Counted from the stretch's first letter, positions 19,728 to 30,345 are shown. The stretch is DNA of 64,000 nucleotides from Agapetus fuscipes (GCA_951799405.1 OX637363.1:4216001-4280000), one strand, 5' to 3'. A program made the numbers and translations. The notes: generated from the sequence alone by a model not told the origin.

Positions 19728-19945
19728 CATGATGATGGATGATTTCTTTCCTGTGGCGCCATTAAATGGTCCAGGACCATCTCAAGGGCGGATCCGAATC
19801 CACAACCTTCCATTTATGAGTCCGAAGTGTTGCCACATAGACTACGGACCGGTCCAAGATTTGGTCCATCCATACCTTTCTCGGTCTTCCTCCACCACCA
19901 CGACATCCATCTGCTCTTGCAGCATACACTTTCTTCGTCAGTATT
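19728..19945 (-). repeat. Mosaic of CR1-like tip, SINE-B head and RTE-like LINE piece
   Basis: CR1-like tip 19728-19788 (GATGATGGATGATTTC), SINE-B head 19790-19858 (CTACGGACCGGTCC) and LINE ORF piece 19858-19945 (GGTCCATCCATACCTTTCTC). All read on the minus strand. Confidence 0.65.
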
Positions 19946-20240
19946 TCACCATTTGATGTGACTAAAAAGCTACTGTGAAAATAAAACTGCATTTTAAAAA
20001 CAAAATGTCTTCTCATGAATCCAAATGACTTGATACTGGAACTCTTTGTCGTGCGTGGGGTGAGTTTTGAATATTGGGGTACCTACTGGAAGATTAGGTA
20101 CGACCCAAAAGTAATTATATTGTATAGGGATAATGAAATTAATTAAGCACGGCAGATTGTCTACTGGGGGCATATTGAATGTTACAAATTATGATTATTC
20201 CAATACACGCAAACGTGCGTACATTTTACACAATATCGGT
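19946..20240. other. Unassigned DNA
   Basis: Nothing recognised. Confidence 0.35.
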
Positions 20241-20410
20241 TAACAATGTACTGATTTCTAGCTCTTGGTTTATCGATTTCACGGCCCAGTGTTTCAATCG
20301 ACACTCTCTCTCGCACAATTGCGGTCCAAATATATAGCGTCTAAACGGACGCCTCTCGCATATTCCGGACTCTCCTATAGTGAACCGCACACTTCTATAT
20401 TGTTCCATAT
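20241..20410 (-). repeat. LTR-H fragment
   Basis: On the minus strand: GAGAGGCGTCCGTTTAGACG, ATATATTTGGACCGCAATTG and AACCAAGAGCTAGAAATCAG. It is an intact counterpart of the LTR-H copy that hAT splits at 52433, and it supplies the empty site. Confidence 0.7.
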
Positions 20411-20451
20411 TATTAATTTTTTGTTGTTTTTTTTAAGTTCAAGTTGACATC

Positions 20452-20780
20452 TTGGACCGGTCCGTAGTCCGTAGTGGCAACACTTCGGACTCGCAAATGG
20501 AAGGTTGTGGATTCGGATCCCGGCGGAGCACAAAAATATACCATTTATATTTCGAATGTGCTCTTAGCTGGGTTGAAAAATTCATAAACCTTTACCAATG
20601 ACCGGTCACCAAAGGTCCATCCAGCCTTACAGCAAATGGGTCTTGCTTGAGTAATGGCGCTTTGTAGCGACGACCAAGCTCGTACACCTCTGCGGTACTA
20701 CAACAAGTGTCATAGACCCCTAGAGTCTTTAGAATCTAGGGAGTCTCCCGCACAGGATTTCTTAAAAAAAAAAAAAAAAA
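20452..20780 (+). repeat. SINE-B, full length with poly-A type tail
   Basis: tRNA-like head at 20455-20530. The tail is CTAGGGAGTCTCCCGCACAG, then an A20 run. Confidence 0.9.
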
Positions 20781-20927
20781 AAACGTATGTCGGGATAATG
20801 GAAGCAATAAGGTGTGTGTATATCTAGTACATACGAAATCATTTGTATACTATTGAATATCTGTAATCAATAATCTTTATCAAATTGCCAAAGATGTTAA
20901 AAAAAAAAAAAAACAGATAAATACACA

Positions 20928-21292
20928 TCTGGATCACTTTGCCAATTTAACCCCTGTTTCACGGATGGTCGGCAAAATTTACAGGGTTTACGTTCATTTG
21001 AGGGTTTAATTTTTATTTTGTAAGCACTCGTGCAGCAAGTGTAAGCATAAACTTGCATGTGACGGTTTAGGATGTTTTTTTAATACAGATGTCTGGTCAT
21101 AGTCTAGTGGTTAACGCTTCAGACTTGCATTTGAAAGGTAGTGTTTTCGATTCCCGGCGGAGCATATAAAATTCAGATGTGCCCTTTGCTGGGCTTACTA
21201 TTTCATCTGCCCATTGCTAGATTTAGCCAGCCTACACATTGAGTATTTGAAAGTGAGTCTGTTCGTGGGCATGCATTTTATATGAATTTTAA
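20928..21292 (+). repeat. Diverged module A split by a SINE-B-like head
   Basis: Head and middle 20928-21060, and tail part 21225-21292 (GTGGGCATGCATTTTATATG). Between them lies a SINE-B relative (21090-21215; CTAGTGGTTAACGCTTCAG, GATTCCCGGCGGAGC). Confidence 0.65.
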
Positions 21293-22124
21293 ATGAAGAA
21301 TAAGTTTGCATCAAGGAAACCAGTAATCAGATGGGAATTCCAAGTGCTGCCTCCCAGCGATAACCCCAAATACCTGGGAGTTACCCTTGACCGGTCGCTC
21401 ACATATAGAGCCCACTGCAACAACACAAAAATGAAAGTGGCTACCCGTAATAATCTACTCCGGAAGCTCGTGGGCACCAACTGGGGTGCGCAGCCACAAG
21501 TAATACGTGTAACTGCAATGGCTTTGTGCTTCTCTGCCGGAGAGTAGGTACGCAGCCCCGGTATGGGAACGCTCCGCACATGCGAAGCAAGTTGATGTCG
21601 CGCTGAATGATACCTGCTGTATTGTATCAGGATGCCTCAAGCCAACGCCCACGGGGAAGTTATATCCTCTTGCAGGCATAGCCCCACCCCACATCAGACG
21701 CAAGGTGGCTTCGAGAGTCGAGAGGCAGAAGGCTCTAACGTGCACACAGCACTGCATTTACGGAAGTGGCATTTCATCACAGCAGCGCCTGAAGTCGAGA
21801 CACAGCTTCCTTAGTTCCGTGCAGCCCTTGTCTACGGATCCAGTGGCGGAGAGATTGCGAATGTGGAAAGAGGAATGCCCTGAGAGCTTTGTGCAGCCTG
21901 CAGAGAGCTTACCTCCAGGAAAGAACCTCGAGTGGCCCGTGTGGAAATCTATGAACAGATTGAGGACCAATGTTGGAAGAGCCCGGGCCAACATGTTGAC
22001 CTGGGGATTTCTGGGACGGGAGGACTCTACACTATGTGAGTGTGGAGTTCAGCAAACTATGGAGCACCTGCGGTGTTGTCCCTCCTGTTCGACAAGCTGC
22101 TCCATGGATGATCTCTTTGCGTGA
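21293..22124 (+). pseudogene. LINE ORF2 C-terminal region, distinct family
   Basis: The reading frame breaks into three parts: 21293-21547, 21548-21704 and 21705-22124. In order they carry PKYLGVTLDRSLTYRAHC, MKVATRNNLLRKLVGTNWG, then (next frame) VRSPGM-type sequence, then SRVERQKAL, PLSTDPVAERLRMWKEE, RLRTNVGRARANMLTWGF and CECGVQQTMEHL. YLGVTLDRSLTY is the thumb motif just after the RT palm, and the CECG...EHL end is a zinc-knuckle-like tail seen in several invertebrate LINE groups. The catalytic palm is absent. It is a dead copy followed directly by a Penelope-like terminus. Confidence 0.7.
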
Positions 22125-22142
22125 AACCAAAGAGCTGTAGAG

Positions 22143-22266
22143 CCGTTTGCATCATCAGGTGGTTGAATTACCACCTGATGATGCAAACGGATGTTTGCGA
22201 AACCGGTTGTGGTATAAAATATATATACTCATAGTAATCGAAAACAAAGTTGTTTTTCTTTTATCC
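22143..22266. mobile_element. Penelope-like terminus with 21-bp perfect palindrome
   Basis: CCGTTTGCATCATCAGGTGG (22143) and its inverted copy (22170-22190) are separated by TGAATT, so two hammerhead 5' halves face each other. ACCGGTTGTGGTATAAA and AAAACAAAGTTGTTTTTC follow, as in the element at 2816-3408. Confidence 0.7.
22169..22214 (+). ncRNA. Hammerhead-like ribozyme motif, best copy
   Basis: Helix I TACCAC/GTGGTA (22169-22174, 22209-22214) is perfect. Core CTGATGA is at 22175-22181. Helix II GCAAAC/GTTTGC is perfect, with loop GGAT. GAAA lies at 22199-22202, and the self-complementary ACCGGT would form helix III between two molecules. Predicted cleavage is after T22208. One extra base (T22182) precedes helix II compared with canonical hammerheads. 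Short, dimer-type helix III is known for Penelope-like hammerheads. Confidence 0.7.
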
Positions 22267-22269
22267 TTG

Positions 22270-22862
22270 AGATAATTTACTTGGTGAGCGCTGTTTTTGT
22301 GTGTATCACACCTGAAGTGCAGTCTGCGAGCTTGATCGTCCCTGTAGAAAGCGTCAATTCTCACGGCCCAGTCGCTGTAGGCTGGATGGACCTTTGGTAA
22401 CCGGTCATTGGTAAAGTTTTACGAGTTTTTCAACCCAGCGAAGAGCATATTTGAAAATATAAGTGGTTAAATTAGGCTGATTTATTTGGTGAGCGCTGTT
22501 TTTGTGTGTATCACACCTCAAGAGCCCTCTGCGAGCTTGGTCGTCGCTGTAGAAAGCGCCAATTTTCAAGCAAGACCCAGTTGTTGTAAGGCTGGATGGA
22601 CCTTTTCATGACCGGTCTTTGGTAAAGGTTTATGAATTTTTCATCCTAGCGAAGAGCAAATTTGAAAATATAAATGGTATATTTTTTGTGCTCCGCCGGG
22701 ATTCGAACCCACGACCTTCCAGTTACGAGTCCGAAGTGTTACCACCTGGACTACGGACCGGTCAAAAGTGGTATATTATATGTTTTGTGTTACGCCCGGA
22801 TTCAAACCCACAACCTTCCATTCAGAGTTCGAAGTGTTACCACTGAACTACGGACCGGTCTA
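22270..22862 (-). repeat. Three consecutive SINE-B copies
   Basis: All on the minus strand: a head-less copy 22270-22455, a full copy with LINE-type tail 22470-22763, and a head-only piece 22765-22862 (CTACGGACCGGTC at both ends). Confidence 0.85.
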
Positions 22863-22999
22863 TTACCGAATATCGGTAATATTTGTATGAAGATCAGCTG
22901 TCCACTTGCGACCATTTTGGATTGACAGGTCTTCATACAAATATTACCGATAATCGGTAGGTAGGATCTACCGTGGTGATGAGACTTTCAGCCACGCAG
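22863..22999. repeat. MITE-D' palindrome, truncated
   Basis: AATATTTGTATGAAGA and its inverted partner (22932-22947), then ACCGTGGTGATGAGAC. The left outer arm is lost next to SINE-B. Confidence 0.7.
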
Positions 23000-23262
23000 G
23001 TTTGTAAATAGTTTGCTTTGTTGTGTTGTATTTTATCGACGTAAAAGTCCCTGTCGATAGAGGACAATAAGTCCATACTCCTTACAGGGATAGGGCGGGA
23101 CGCCGCGCCGACTTTCCTCGCGCTCCCTAAACTTCCAAGGCAAAAACCAGCTATTTACGATAATTATATCAAAAGGTGGATGATCATTGATCCCGTAGTA
23201 TTCGTATGACTTGATAACACGAACAGCTAATACAAATCGTCCCCTTCCTGCTTCTTTGTCTT
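23000..23262. other. Unassigned DNA
   Basis: Short GC-rich segment (GGGCGGGACGCCGCGCCG at 23093). No gene recognised. Confidence 0.3.
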
Positions 23263-23270
23263 ATGTCCAT

Positions 23271-23444
23271 CAGGGCTGGAAGTCTCATCACCACGGGAAT
23301 TCTTACCTACCGAATGTCGGTAATATTTGTATGAAGACCTGTCAATCCAAGATGGCCGCAAGTGAACAGCTGATTAGTCTTCATACAAATATAACCGATA
23401 TTCGGTAGGTACGAATTACCGTGGTGATGAGACTTCCACCCCAG
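23271..23444. mobile_element. MITE-D', complete (174 bp, hAT-like)
   Basis: Arms of about 75 bp starting CAGGGCTGGAAGTCTCATCA. The flanking 8-mers ATGTCCAT and GAGTCCAT match at 6 of 8 positions. The truncated interior of MITE-D is derived from it. Confidence 0.65.
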
Positions 23445-23599
23445 GAGTCCATATTCCTTGCGGTTCGGTTCGTACTAAATCTCCGTTTTAATTTTGTTAT
23501 TGAATTGTATTTGAAATCAAACGTGATTCAAAAGAGTTTTTGTATTTTTGATTAAAATAATTTAGATGAAATAAAATAATAAAATTGTTAAAAGTGTAA

Positions 23600-23885
23600 T
23601 AATTCATCAAATTTATTTATCCAAATATGAACTCCAAATTGTAGCTTTCCTTTTTTCGAAGGAAAACAGAAGGCTTGAAAGGAAAATAATGTGAGATATT
23701 TCACCGCAAAAAATAAACGAACTTAAACAGTTACTTGGCTAATAGGTCGGTATGAGGTTGACCACCTATGCTGTAAAAACTTGTCTCACTTTGCCAATGA
23801 CACCCCTGCTTCGGTAGTTGAAGGGCTTATGTTTATTTAAGTTTTGGGTTTGAATGTTTAAGCTTATATGGGTAACGCCGTTTAA
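23600..23885 (+). repeat. Long repeat unit with variant module A, copy 1
   Basis: AGCTTTCCTTTTTTCGAAGG to AACAGTTACTTGGCTAATAGG, then a module A variant. The same arrangement is at 36120-36640, and the downstream part is at 26935-27290. Confidence 0.75.
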
Positions 23886-24197
23886 ATTTGTACCATAACT
23901 GTCGACCGGCAAGATTCAAGAAAACGAAAACATCGTGAGTTAAATTAAGGTCTATTCAAAATGACGGGCAGGTTCGAAAAATTAGGTTTTTTTACATTTC
24001 GATATCTCATTTCTTTTTTCGACGACGAATACAAGATTTTATAGCAGTTCGTAAACACTGTTCAGTAAAAATATAAGAGCACCATTTTGAATGTCTATAA
24101 ATATGAATGTTGTTTGTCTATGAATGTTTAATAAAAATATGAATACGCACATTTAATAACTACCTAAAATCGTTCGTTTATTGTATTTCAATAAGTT

Positions 24198-24415
24198 TCC
24201 TTGACTTATAGGTTAGTATGAAGCTGACCACTCATACTGTAAAAAATGGTTCACTTTACCAATGTTAACATTGTGTCAGGTAAGGTCGGCAAGAGTTGCA
24301 GGGTTTATGTTCATTTGAGATTGGGTTTTATATTGTAGGTTCACATGCAGCATGTTTAAGTACGAACTTAAAGTCTTAAATTCAATATATTTTTGTAACT
24401 TAGATTATCATAGAT
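24198..24415 (+). repeat. Module A, full length
   Basis: CCTTGACTTATAGGTTAG to TTGTAACTTAGATTATC. Confidence 0.85.
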
Positions 24416-25313
24416 TTAGATAGATAGGCAATGTTTTTTTTGCGTACATTTTTCACAGTATCCAGCACCGATATAAAAATTAGGTACCTCTGTGGTCCAA
24501 ATTTCATTTAATCGTTTAGCCCACAGATCACGGAATAAACCTTTTTGCTATTTTGAATAACAAACATCAAACGGTGCATTTAAAATATTAATAGCATGTA
24601 GTAAGGTTGATTAGATAGTCTTATGTTTCAATTAGGTACGTTAATGTTATTTGTTAGTCAACCATAAATTAACGGTAAGTAGGTATATTTTTTTAAACCT
24701 ACGTGAATACACCTTAATACTGGTAACATACGGTAAAGATTGTAAATAAAAAACCGCCCGACATTACCTTAAACTTGTGCCATTTGAAAAATAATACTGT
24801 CAGCAATGATAAAAACATACAATCATTAGAAGAATTAATGGATCTAAGTAAAAAATTTACAACTGACAACATATTCGAATACATACCTTAATAATGCCAA
24901 GCTAACTTCCACTCAAAACACTCACGACGAATTCCCGAGTCTGATGTAAACGTTCTCAGAAGAAAATGAAGGTATCGAATGAGTTTATTTGTGTTGTCCA
25001 CACTGCATCAAAGAGTTACCATACGTGAACAAATACTTAAGATTGCAAGATTTTTGTCAGTTCCAATGGAATTGGTAACATACTAAAAGAAAAATTTCGG
25101 AGCCAAAAATGGAGACAACCCTTAGCAATCAATATTTCGTGTTTAAATAAGTAAATATTATTGTGGCTAGTACAGAAAATGAAAGATACGTTACTAAGGT
25201 ATATGCAAAAATACTCAACTTTAAAAACGTTTGACTATTTTGATCGTATCATGCCATCAAAGGGTCAAAAACGGGTTGCGGACATGTAAAATTTGTATGG
25301 GAATGGAAAAAAG
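24416..25313. other. About 0.9 kb of unassigned AT-rich DNA
   Basis: No frame above 60 codons and no repeat recognised. Confidence 0.45.
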
Positions 25314-26705
25314 GCTTGTCTTGTCTTGTCTTGTATCCTGCCGCCATTCCTCTAGGGGTGGCCAGTACCTCCACATAAGTGCCTCCACTTGACTCTGTCC
25401 CTGCATACTTCTTTCATCTCATCTAATTTCATCACTCTTTTCATGCATGCTCTTCTCTTGTTTTCACTCTGTAAATTCCATTCATTCGCAATCTCACTTA
25501 TCTGATCAATCCATTCTTTTCTAGGTCTTCCCCTTCCACGCTTACCTATTACATTCCCTTTATACACTCTTTTTGTCAGTCGGTCTTCATTCATCCTTTC
25601 AATATGTCCAAACCATCGCATCACACTTCTTTGAACTTTCACTTTCACGCTTTCTTTTACTCCGCATTCATTCATAACCCATTCGTTTCTCACTCTATCT
25701 TTCAGTGTTTTTCCTGTCATACTTCTCAAATGAGCCATTTCTACGGTGCATACCTTATTTACTTCTCTTTCATTCACCGTCCATGACTCGCTTCCATACA
25801 TCAGGGTCGGCAACAATATACAATTGTGTACCGCCATTTTCATTTTCTTTGGTATCCTTTTATTCTTCGCTATTCTACCAAACGCTCCTATCACGCATCT
25901 TCCTTTGCTGGCACGCTTCTCTAATTCCTTCGTCATCTTACCATTCGCCTCAAACTTGCTTCCTAAATAGTCAAACTCATTCACTACTTCAACTTTTTTC
26001 CCATTCAAATTAACTGTAAGTTCCTCACATACTTCATTCCTGTCAAAAACTAATATTTTTGTCTTATTCGCATTCACTTTCAAGCTATTTTTACAAAACG
26101 CATCATTCAGTTTGGTTAACATCGCTTGGAGTTCCTCCGCCGAGTCAGCTAAAACTATAGCATCATCAGCATAAAGAAGTACTCCAACTCTTGTTTCACC
26201 CACTTTCACTCCGCTCTCTGATATTCCAGCTTCTTTTATGCAACTGTCCATGATTATATTAAACAACCATGGACTCATCACGCAGCCTTGCCTCACTCCC
26301 TTATATACATCAAACCAGTCACTATATCTCCCATCCACTCTTACACATGCCGAACTATTTTCATAGATGGCACGTATCACATTCAGAAGGTTGTCATTCA
26401 CACCGTACTTCCTGAGAACATTCCACAACATACATCTGTCCACCGAGTCAAAGGCCCTCTCGAGATCCACGAAGGCTGCGTAGACCACCCTCCCCACAGC
26501 CAGATGTTTTTCAACAATCTGTCTGAGAGTAAAGATTTGGTCCACACAACCTCGTCCTGGCATAAAACCAGATTGAATATCAGAGACCCTGTGATCGGTG
26601 GCCATTCTCACTTTTTTTATGACAATTTTGCATAAGACTTTCCCAGGTATACTAAGGAGACTAATGGGCCTAAAGTTACGGCAGTCTTTCTTGTCCCCTT
26701 TTTTT
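25314..26705 (-). mobile_element. 5'-truncated RTE-like LINE with (ACAAG)n tail
   Basis: The ORF at 25352-26701 is followed by a short 3' UTR (CACCCCTAGAGGAATGGCGG) and four ACAAG units (25314-25335). The 5' end stops within the RT domain at a T-rich stretch. Microsatellite tails are usual for RTE-type elements. Confidence 0.8.
25352..26701 (-). CDS. Reverse transcriptase, RTE-like LINE ORF2 (partial)
   Basis: This is the longest intact frame in the window: 450 codons with no stop and no true start, because the element is truncated. RT motifs appear in order: KDCRNFRPISLL (motif 2), QSGFMPGRGCVDQIFTLRQI (2a), AFVDLERAFDSVDR (A, catalytic D), GVRQGCVMSPWLFNIIMD (B) and VLLYADDAIVLADS (C, catalytic YADD). 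The thumb follows (FDYLGSKFE). Next come LLPTLMYGSESWTVN, MTGKTLKDRVRNEWV and RWFGHIERM, then GRGRPRKEWIDQISEIANEW. The protein ends GTGHP at TAG 25354-25352. The endonuclease domain and fingers motif 1 are missing. Clade assignment to RTE is tentative because no endonuclease or alignment is available. The lack of stops suggests a fairly young copy. Related ORF ends occur at least eight more times in the window. Confidence 0.85.
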   Translation of the reverse strand, partial: KGDKKDCRNFRPISLLSIPGKVLCKIVIKKVRMATDHRVSDIQSGFMPGRGCVDQIFTLRQIVEKHLAVGRVVYAAFVDLERAFDSVDRCMLWNVLRKYGVNDNLLNVIRAIYENSSACVRVDGRYSDWFDVYKGVRQGCVMSPWLFNIIMDSCIKEAGISESGVKVGETRVGVLLYADDAIVLADSAEELQAMLTKLNDAFCKNSLKVNANKTKILVFDRNEVCEELTVNLNGKKVEVVNEFDYLGSKFEANGKMTKELEKRASKGRCVIGAFGRIAKNKRIPKKMKMAVHNCILLPTLMYGSESWTVNEREVNKVCTVEMAHLRSMTGKTLKDRVRNEWVMNECGVKESVKVKVQRSVMRWFGHIERMNEDRLTKRVYKGNVIGKRGRGRPRKEWIDQISEIANEWNLQSENKRRACMKRVMKLDEMKEVCRDRVKWRHLCGGTGHP

Positions 26706-26934
26706 ATATTTTTTTTATATTTGGCGTTTTATATTTATGGCGTTTTTGTTATATTTTTTAATTACATCGCCACTTAATGCTTTTTGCAGTTTTTTTTTGT
26801 ATTCCGATACGCTTTTTATTTACTTTACTCTGATAATTTTAGAATTCAGTAGAGATCACCAGTTTTTATGAAAAAGCTGAAAATCATTAGGGGACACACG
26901 CACAAGACAAAAGGTACAAATTTCGACGGCGATA
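26706..26934. other. T-rich unassigned DNA
   Basis: Low-complexity AT sequence at the truncated 5' edge of the LINE. Confidence 0.4.
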
Positions 26935-27290
26935 CCCATATGCGGCATGTATAAGCGCGTACCTTATATGTGTATGCTTGTGGGCATGAATTTAATATGA
27001 ATCCTAAATATAATACATCTTTGCAACTTAGATTAGATTAGATAATCGAAGAAAATGATAAATTACACGTTTTGACAAAGGTAAGGTTTTAATTACTTCA
27101 AATGGACGAGTACATTATAATGACTTTTTTGTTATTTATTTCATGGTTGTATAAAAATTATTGTATGCCACTGCACGTAATTAGCCTTTGTAACACTCTT
27201 GCTGTCTATTGTGCCGTTCGGCTGCGCCTCATGGCACAAACTAGCACTCGTGTTACAAAGTCTATCATTACTAGGCAGTGGCATAAATAA
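26935..27290 (+). repeat. Module A variant plus downstream unit, with hairpin insertion
   Basis: TGCGGCATGTATAAGCGCG to (AGATT)n, then GATAAATTACACGTTTTGAC, which is also at 36478. A hairpin insertion lies at 27184-27266. Confidence 0.8.
27184..27266. mobile_element. 83-bp hairpin insertion
   Basis: CTTTGTAACAC near the left end and GTGTTACAAAG near the right end, with an inner TGTGCC/GGCACA stem. The duplicated ATTA flanks it (27180-27183, 27267-27270), and the related copy at 36611 has a single ATTA and no insert. Confidence 0.75.
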
Positions 27291-27427
27291 CTATTCTGCT
27301 CCTCTATGTGATTACTCAATGGTGACCACCCTTCACCGAGGTGGCAGGTTAATTAGTAACGAATCCTAAAAGCACACAACCAGGGGGTTAGCCCAATAGT
27401 TGGCGAGTACATAATACTATTATACAA

Positions 27428-27985
27428 TTGTGTGTGTCAGCGCTGAATGGGCCTTTTTGCAAAGTTTTGGTTTCGCTTTATAGGAGTGCTGAATGGGCCA
27501 TGGACTCTCAAAGGGGTCAGATGATGGTTAGAGAGCGTGGAAGTATTACAGGCATTGCGGTGGAAATGAAGCATTTGATAAGCATGACAGGAAAAACTTT
27601 GAGGGATAGAGTTAGGAATGAATGGGTAAAAAAAGAATGTAATTTGAAAGAGGATGTGAAAGTTAAAGTACAAAAGAATGTGATGAGATGGTTTGGGCAT
27701 GTGGAAAGAATGAATGATGATAGACTGACAAAGTATGTATACAAAGAAAGTGTGAAAGGAAAAAGAGGGAAGGGACGACCGAGAAATGTATGGAGTGATC
27801 AGATTGAGGAGATTGTGAAAGAATGGGATATAAAAAGTGAGCGTAAAAGAAGAAAATGCATGAAAAAGGTGATGGATATGAAGGAATTGAAAGAGGTATG
27901 TCAGGATAGGAAAAAATGGAGGCAACTCTGCAGAGGCTCTGGCCACCCCTAGCGGAATGGCGACAGAGTTACAGTTACAGCAATA
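27428..27985 (+). pseudogene. RTE-like LINE (LINE-K) ORF end, open frame
   Basis: The frame at 27428-27952 (174 codons) has LINE sequence from about codon 40: EMKHLISMTGKTLRDRVRNE, MRWFGHVERMNDDRL, KRGKGRPRNVWSDQIEEIVK and KKWRQLCRGSGHP before TAG. It lacks all RT motifs. The 3' UTR is GCGGAATGGCGACAGAG with a (TTACAG)n tail. Copies at 31600 and 33660 share its sequence but carry stops. The upstream 40 codons are unrelated genomic sequence. Confidence 0.8.
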
Positions 27986-28024
27986 GAGAAGTTTATTACA
28001 TGACACGTATAGAATATGAGGCGG

Positions 28025-28492
28025 CTGTACAATCTAAGTTGCAAATATATATATTCTATCTATCTTTAATATAAGCTGCATAAATATGTTAACATTTAAG
28101 GCTCATATGAAATGCATGCCTACAGACAGGCACATGTAGGTTCGTGCCTACACATTCTGCATGTGCGCATACAAATAAAGAAAACCTCACATGGACAAAA
28201 ACCTTGCAACTCCTGCCGCCGTTCCCTGAACCGGGGTGGCATTGGCAAAAGTGAACGATTGGCGGAAAAGTTGACATCTAAAATTTATATTAAATGCTTG
28301 CCTATATAAACAGACAGGTTTTAGTTCGCGCTTACAAATGCTGGATGTGTACTTACAAAGTAAAAACCAACTTTTTTTGCAACTTGCAACTTTTACCAAC
28401 CTTCCCTGAAACATGGGTGCCATTAGCAATGTTAACCACTTTTTACAGTATGGGTGTTCAACCTCATACCAACCAATAAGTCAAGGAGTCGC
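28025..28492 (-). repeat. Two diverged module A copies in tandem
   Basis: First 28025-28262 (TGCAACTCCTGCCGCCGTTC), second 28262-28492 (TTTTACAGTATGGGTGTTC, AATAAGTCAAGGAG). Both are on the minus strand. Confidence 0.75.
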
Positions 28493-28559
28493 TCATAAAA
28501 TAATAATGTCGAGAAGAGATTTTTTGTACTCAACTGCGGAAACGAAACCGCTACTAATA

Positions 28560-29128
28560 CTAAGCTACACGTACAGTGTAACTTCTTGCCGCGTTTTCCC
28601 TGAAGGGTTCGCATGTGGCGTGTGGAACCTATGTATTTTTACAGGTAAGGGGGCCGGCCTTACGCCAACCACCTCAGTTGAAGTGGGGGTTTCCCAGCTC
28701 CCGCGAGATTTGGTACTCATTTAACTGTTAAACTAACGGGGCTATTATTAGACATTTTAGCCGTCGGTTGAGACCACGCTTTGACAAACTAATGATGCCT
28801 GGGCTGAAAGTCTCATCAACGCGGGCATTCTTTCCTACCGAATTTTGGTAATATTTGTAAGAAGACTAATCAGCTGTTCACTTGCGGCCATCTTGGATTG
28901 GCATGTCGTCATACAAATGCATCATTACTTTGTCAAAGCGTGGTCACAACGCACGGCTAAAATGTCTAAGAATAGCACCGTAAGAGTTTACCTTTCCGGT
29001 ATTTTATTTTGTGTTTGAAATAAACACCGAAACGGGAATCATTCCTGACATCCACTGTGGGATTTGAACCCGAGCTCTCGGCATGGAATGCAATCACTCT
29101 ACCAACTAAACTATCGACCAGATCACCC
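28560..29128 (-). repeat. SINE-C split by MITE-D
   Basis: The 3' part 28560-28733 (CTTCTTGCCGCGTTTTCCCT) and the tRNA-like head part 28984-29128 (GGGATTTGAACCCGAGCTC, then ACTATCGACCAG). MITE-D lies between them. Confidence 0.85.
28737..28980. mobile_element. MITE-D, copy 2 (244 bp)
   Basis: Same length as copy 1 but opposite interior orientation. TAA is duplicated at 28734-28736 and 28981-28983. It interrupts SINE-C. Confidence 0.9.
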
Positions 29129-29524
29129 AGTGCCTTATTTTCGCCATTCGTTGGACGAAGCGTTAACCACTATTATAAAATTGTATGGTACACACTATAA
29201 CACCATCTTGGGCACGATAAAGAAATGAGAATTCCTAATCTCTTTGGTTGTAATTAAAATGGAGGAATAAAATACGCGACGGATAAATCTTCAGGGCAGT
29301 TATTGTTTTAATAATTTCTGTAATTTTTCATTTTGAAAAGCAACATTATACGGAGAGTTTTCTTACAATGCTACCTCAATATTCGTACTCTAATCCCGTT
29401 TGTTCGTCTAGCAAATAAAGCCGCGTACATTTGTATCGAAAAGTATTCTCACTGGAGGGTTGTTTACAGGATCTGTTGCCATGACACGGTTTCATTATAG
29501 AGCGACACAGTGACAAAACAACAC
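29129..29524. other. Unassigned DNA
   Basis: No motif recognised. It could be the non-open upstream part of LINE-N. Confidence 0.35.
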
Positions 29525-30345
29525 ATCTATGTTGCTCGAGCCTCTTAGGGTGGTGCAGAGAATGGTTATCAAAATAATGTTAAAGAAGCCCTTCGACTAT
29601 TCCACATTGCAATTATATCATGACTTTCCGGTGCTAACAATTGACCAATTGTACAAGAGAGCGGCTCTCTACCAAGTTCATAAGGATTACTTTATCCACG
29701 GATATAATCCGGGGGATATTGTAATCCCGAGTGGTAGATCGCGTAGAGAGTCGCTTCTAATCAAAGTTCCTAGAAAGAATACAGCAACCGGCCAACATCA
29801 CTACGATTATTTGGGTGTAAGGTGGTACAATGCACTTTTTTCCAGGTATAAGCATGATAAGCACGCAGATCCTAAGGCCATTAAGTATATGATCAGCAAA
29901 TATTTGAAAGAGATGTAAATAGTTGAGTGTTTATATTTATTTGGTTTTTTGTATATTATTCTTATCATTATTATTTTTGTTATTTTTTTCATATACCTAT
30001 GTGTATATATGTATAATTCCTATTTCTGTATTTTCTATTTACACATGTTACCTCTTTGTTATTTTATTTAATGTTATCTCTATGTAATCTCTATGTTATT
30101 TTATTTAATTTTTTGTATTCCTGTTTTTGCTTAGTAAATTACAAAATGGTATATTTACTAAATTTTTTACGATTTTTATCTATTAAGTGATTAATTTTAA
30201 GTTAGGATAAGTTGGAATCCTCCCCAAAACACAAGCTATGCTTACTTTGGGGAGTATTTATTGTTATTAGATTTTTTAAATTTATTTTTATTGTAATGTT
30301 TTGTACATATTGATAAAAACAATAAAGACCTTATGAATTATGCAA
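29525..30345 (+). pseudogene. LINE-N: ORF2 C-terminus and 3' UTR
   Basis: The frame 29529-29918 (129 codons) reads LEPLRVVQRMVIKIMLKKPF, LYHDFPVLTIDQLYKRA and VRWYNALFSRYK, ending in a lysine-rich tail. The pattern 'L..VQ..VIK.ML.....YST..LY...VL.....Y' is common downstream of RT in Jockey/I/CR1-type LINEs of arthropods. No catalytic palm is present. The 3' UTR has a hairpin TCCCCAAAACACAAGC / TTTGGGGA at about 30220 and ends AATAAAGACCTTATGA. A second 3' end copy is at 8097-8220. Confidence 0.65.

Noticed and set aside
25604..26635. Plus-strand frames inside the reverse transcriptase
   Set aside because: Shadows of the minus-strand RT ORF, which has the catalytic motifs.
27437..28006. Long minus-strand frames opposite LINE-K copies (27437-28006, 31599-32099, 33633-34262)
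   Set aside because: They are antisense shadows of the purine-rich LINE ORF ends. Their hydrophobic Ser/Phe/His-rich composition comes from the complementary strand.
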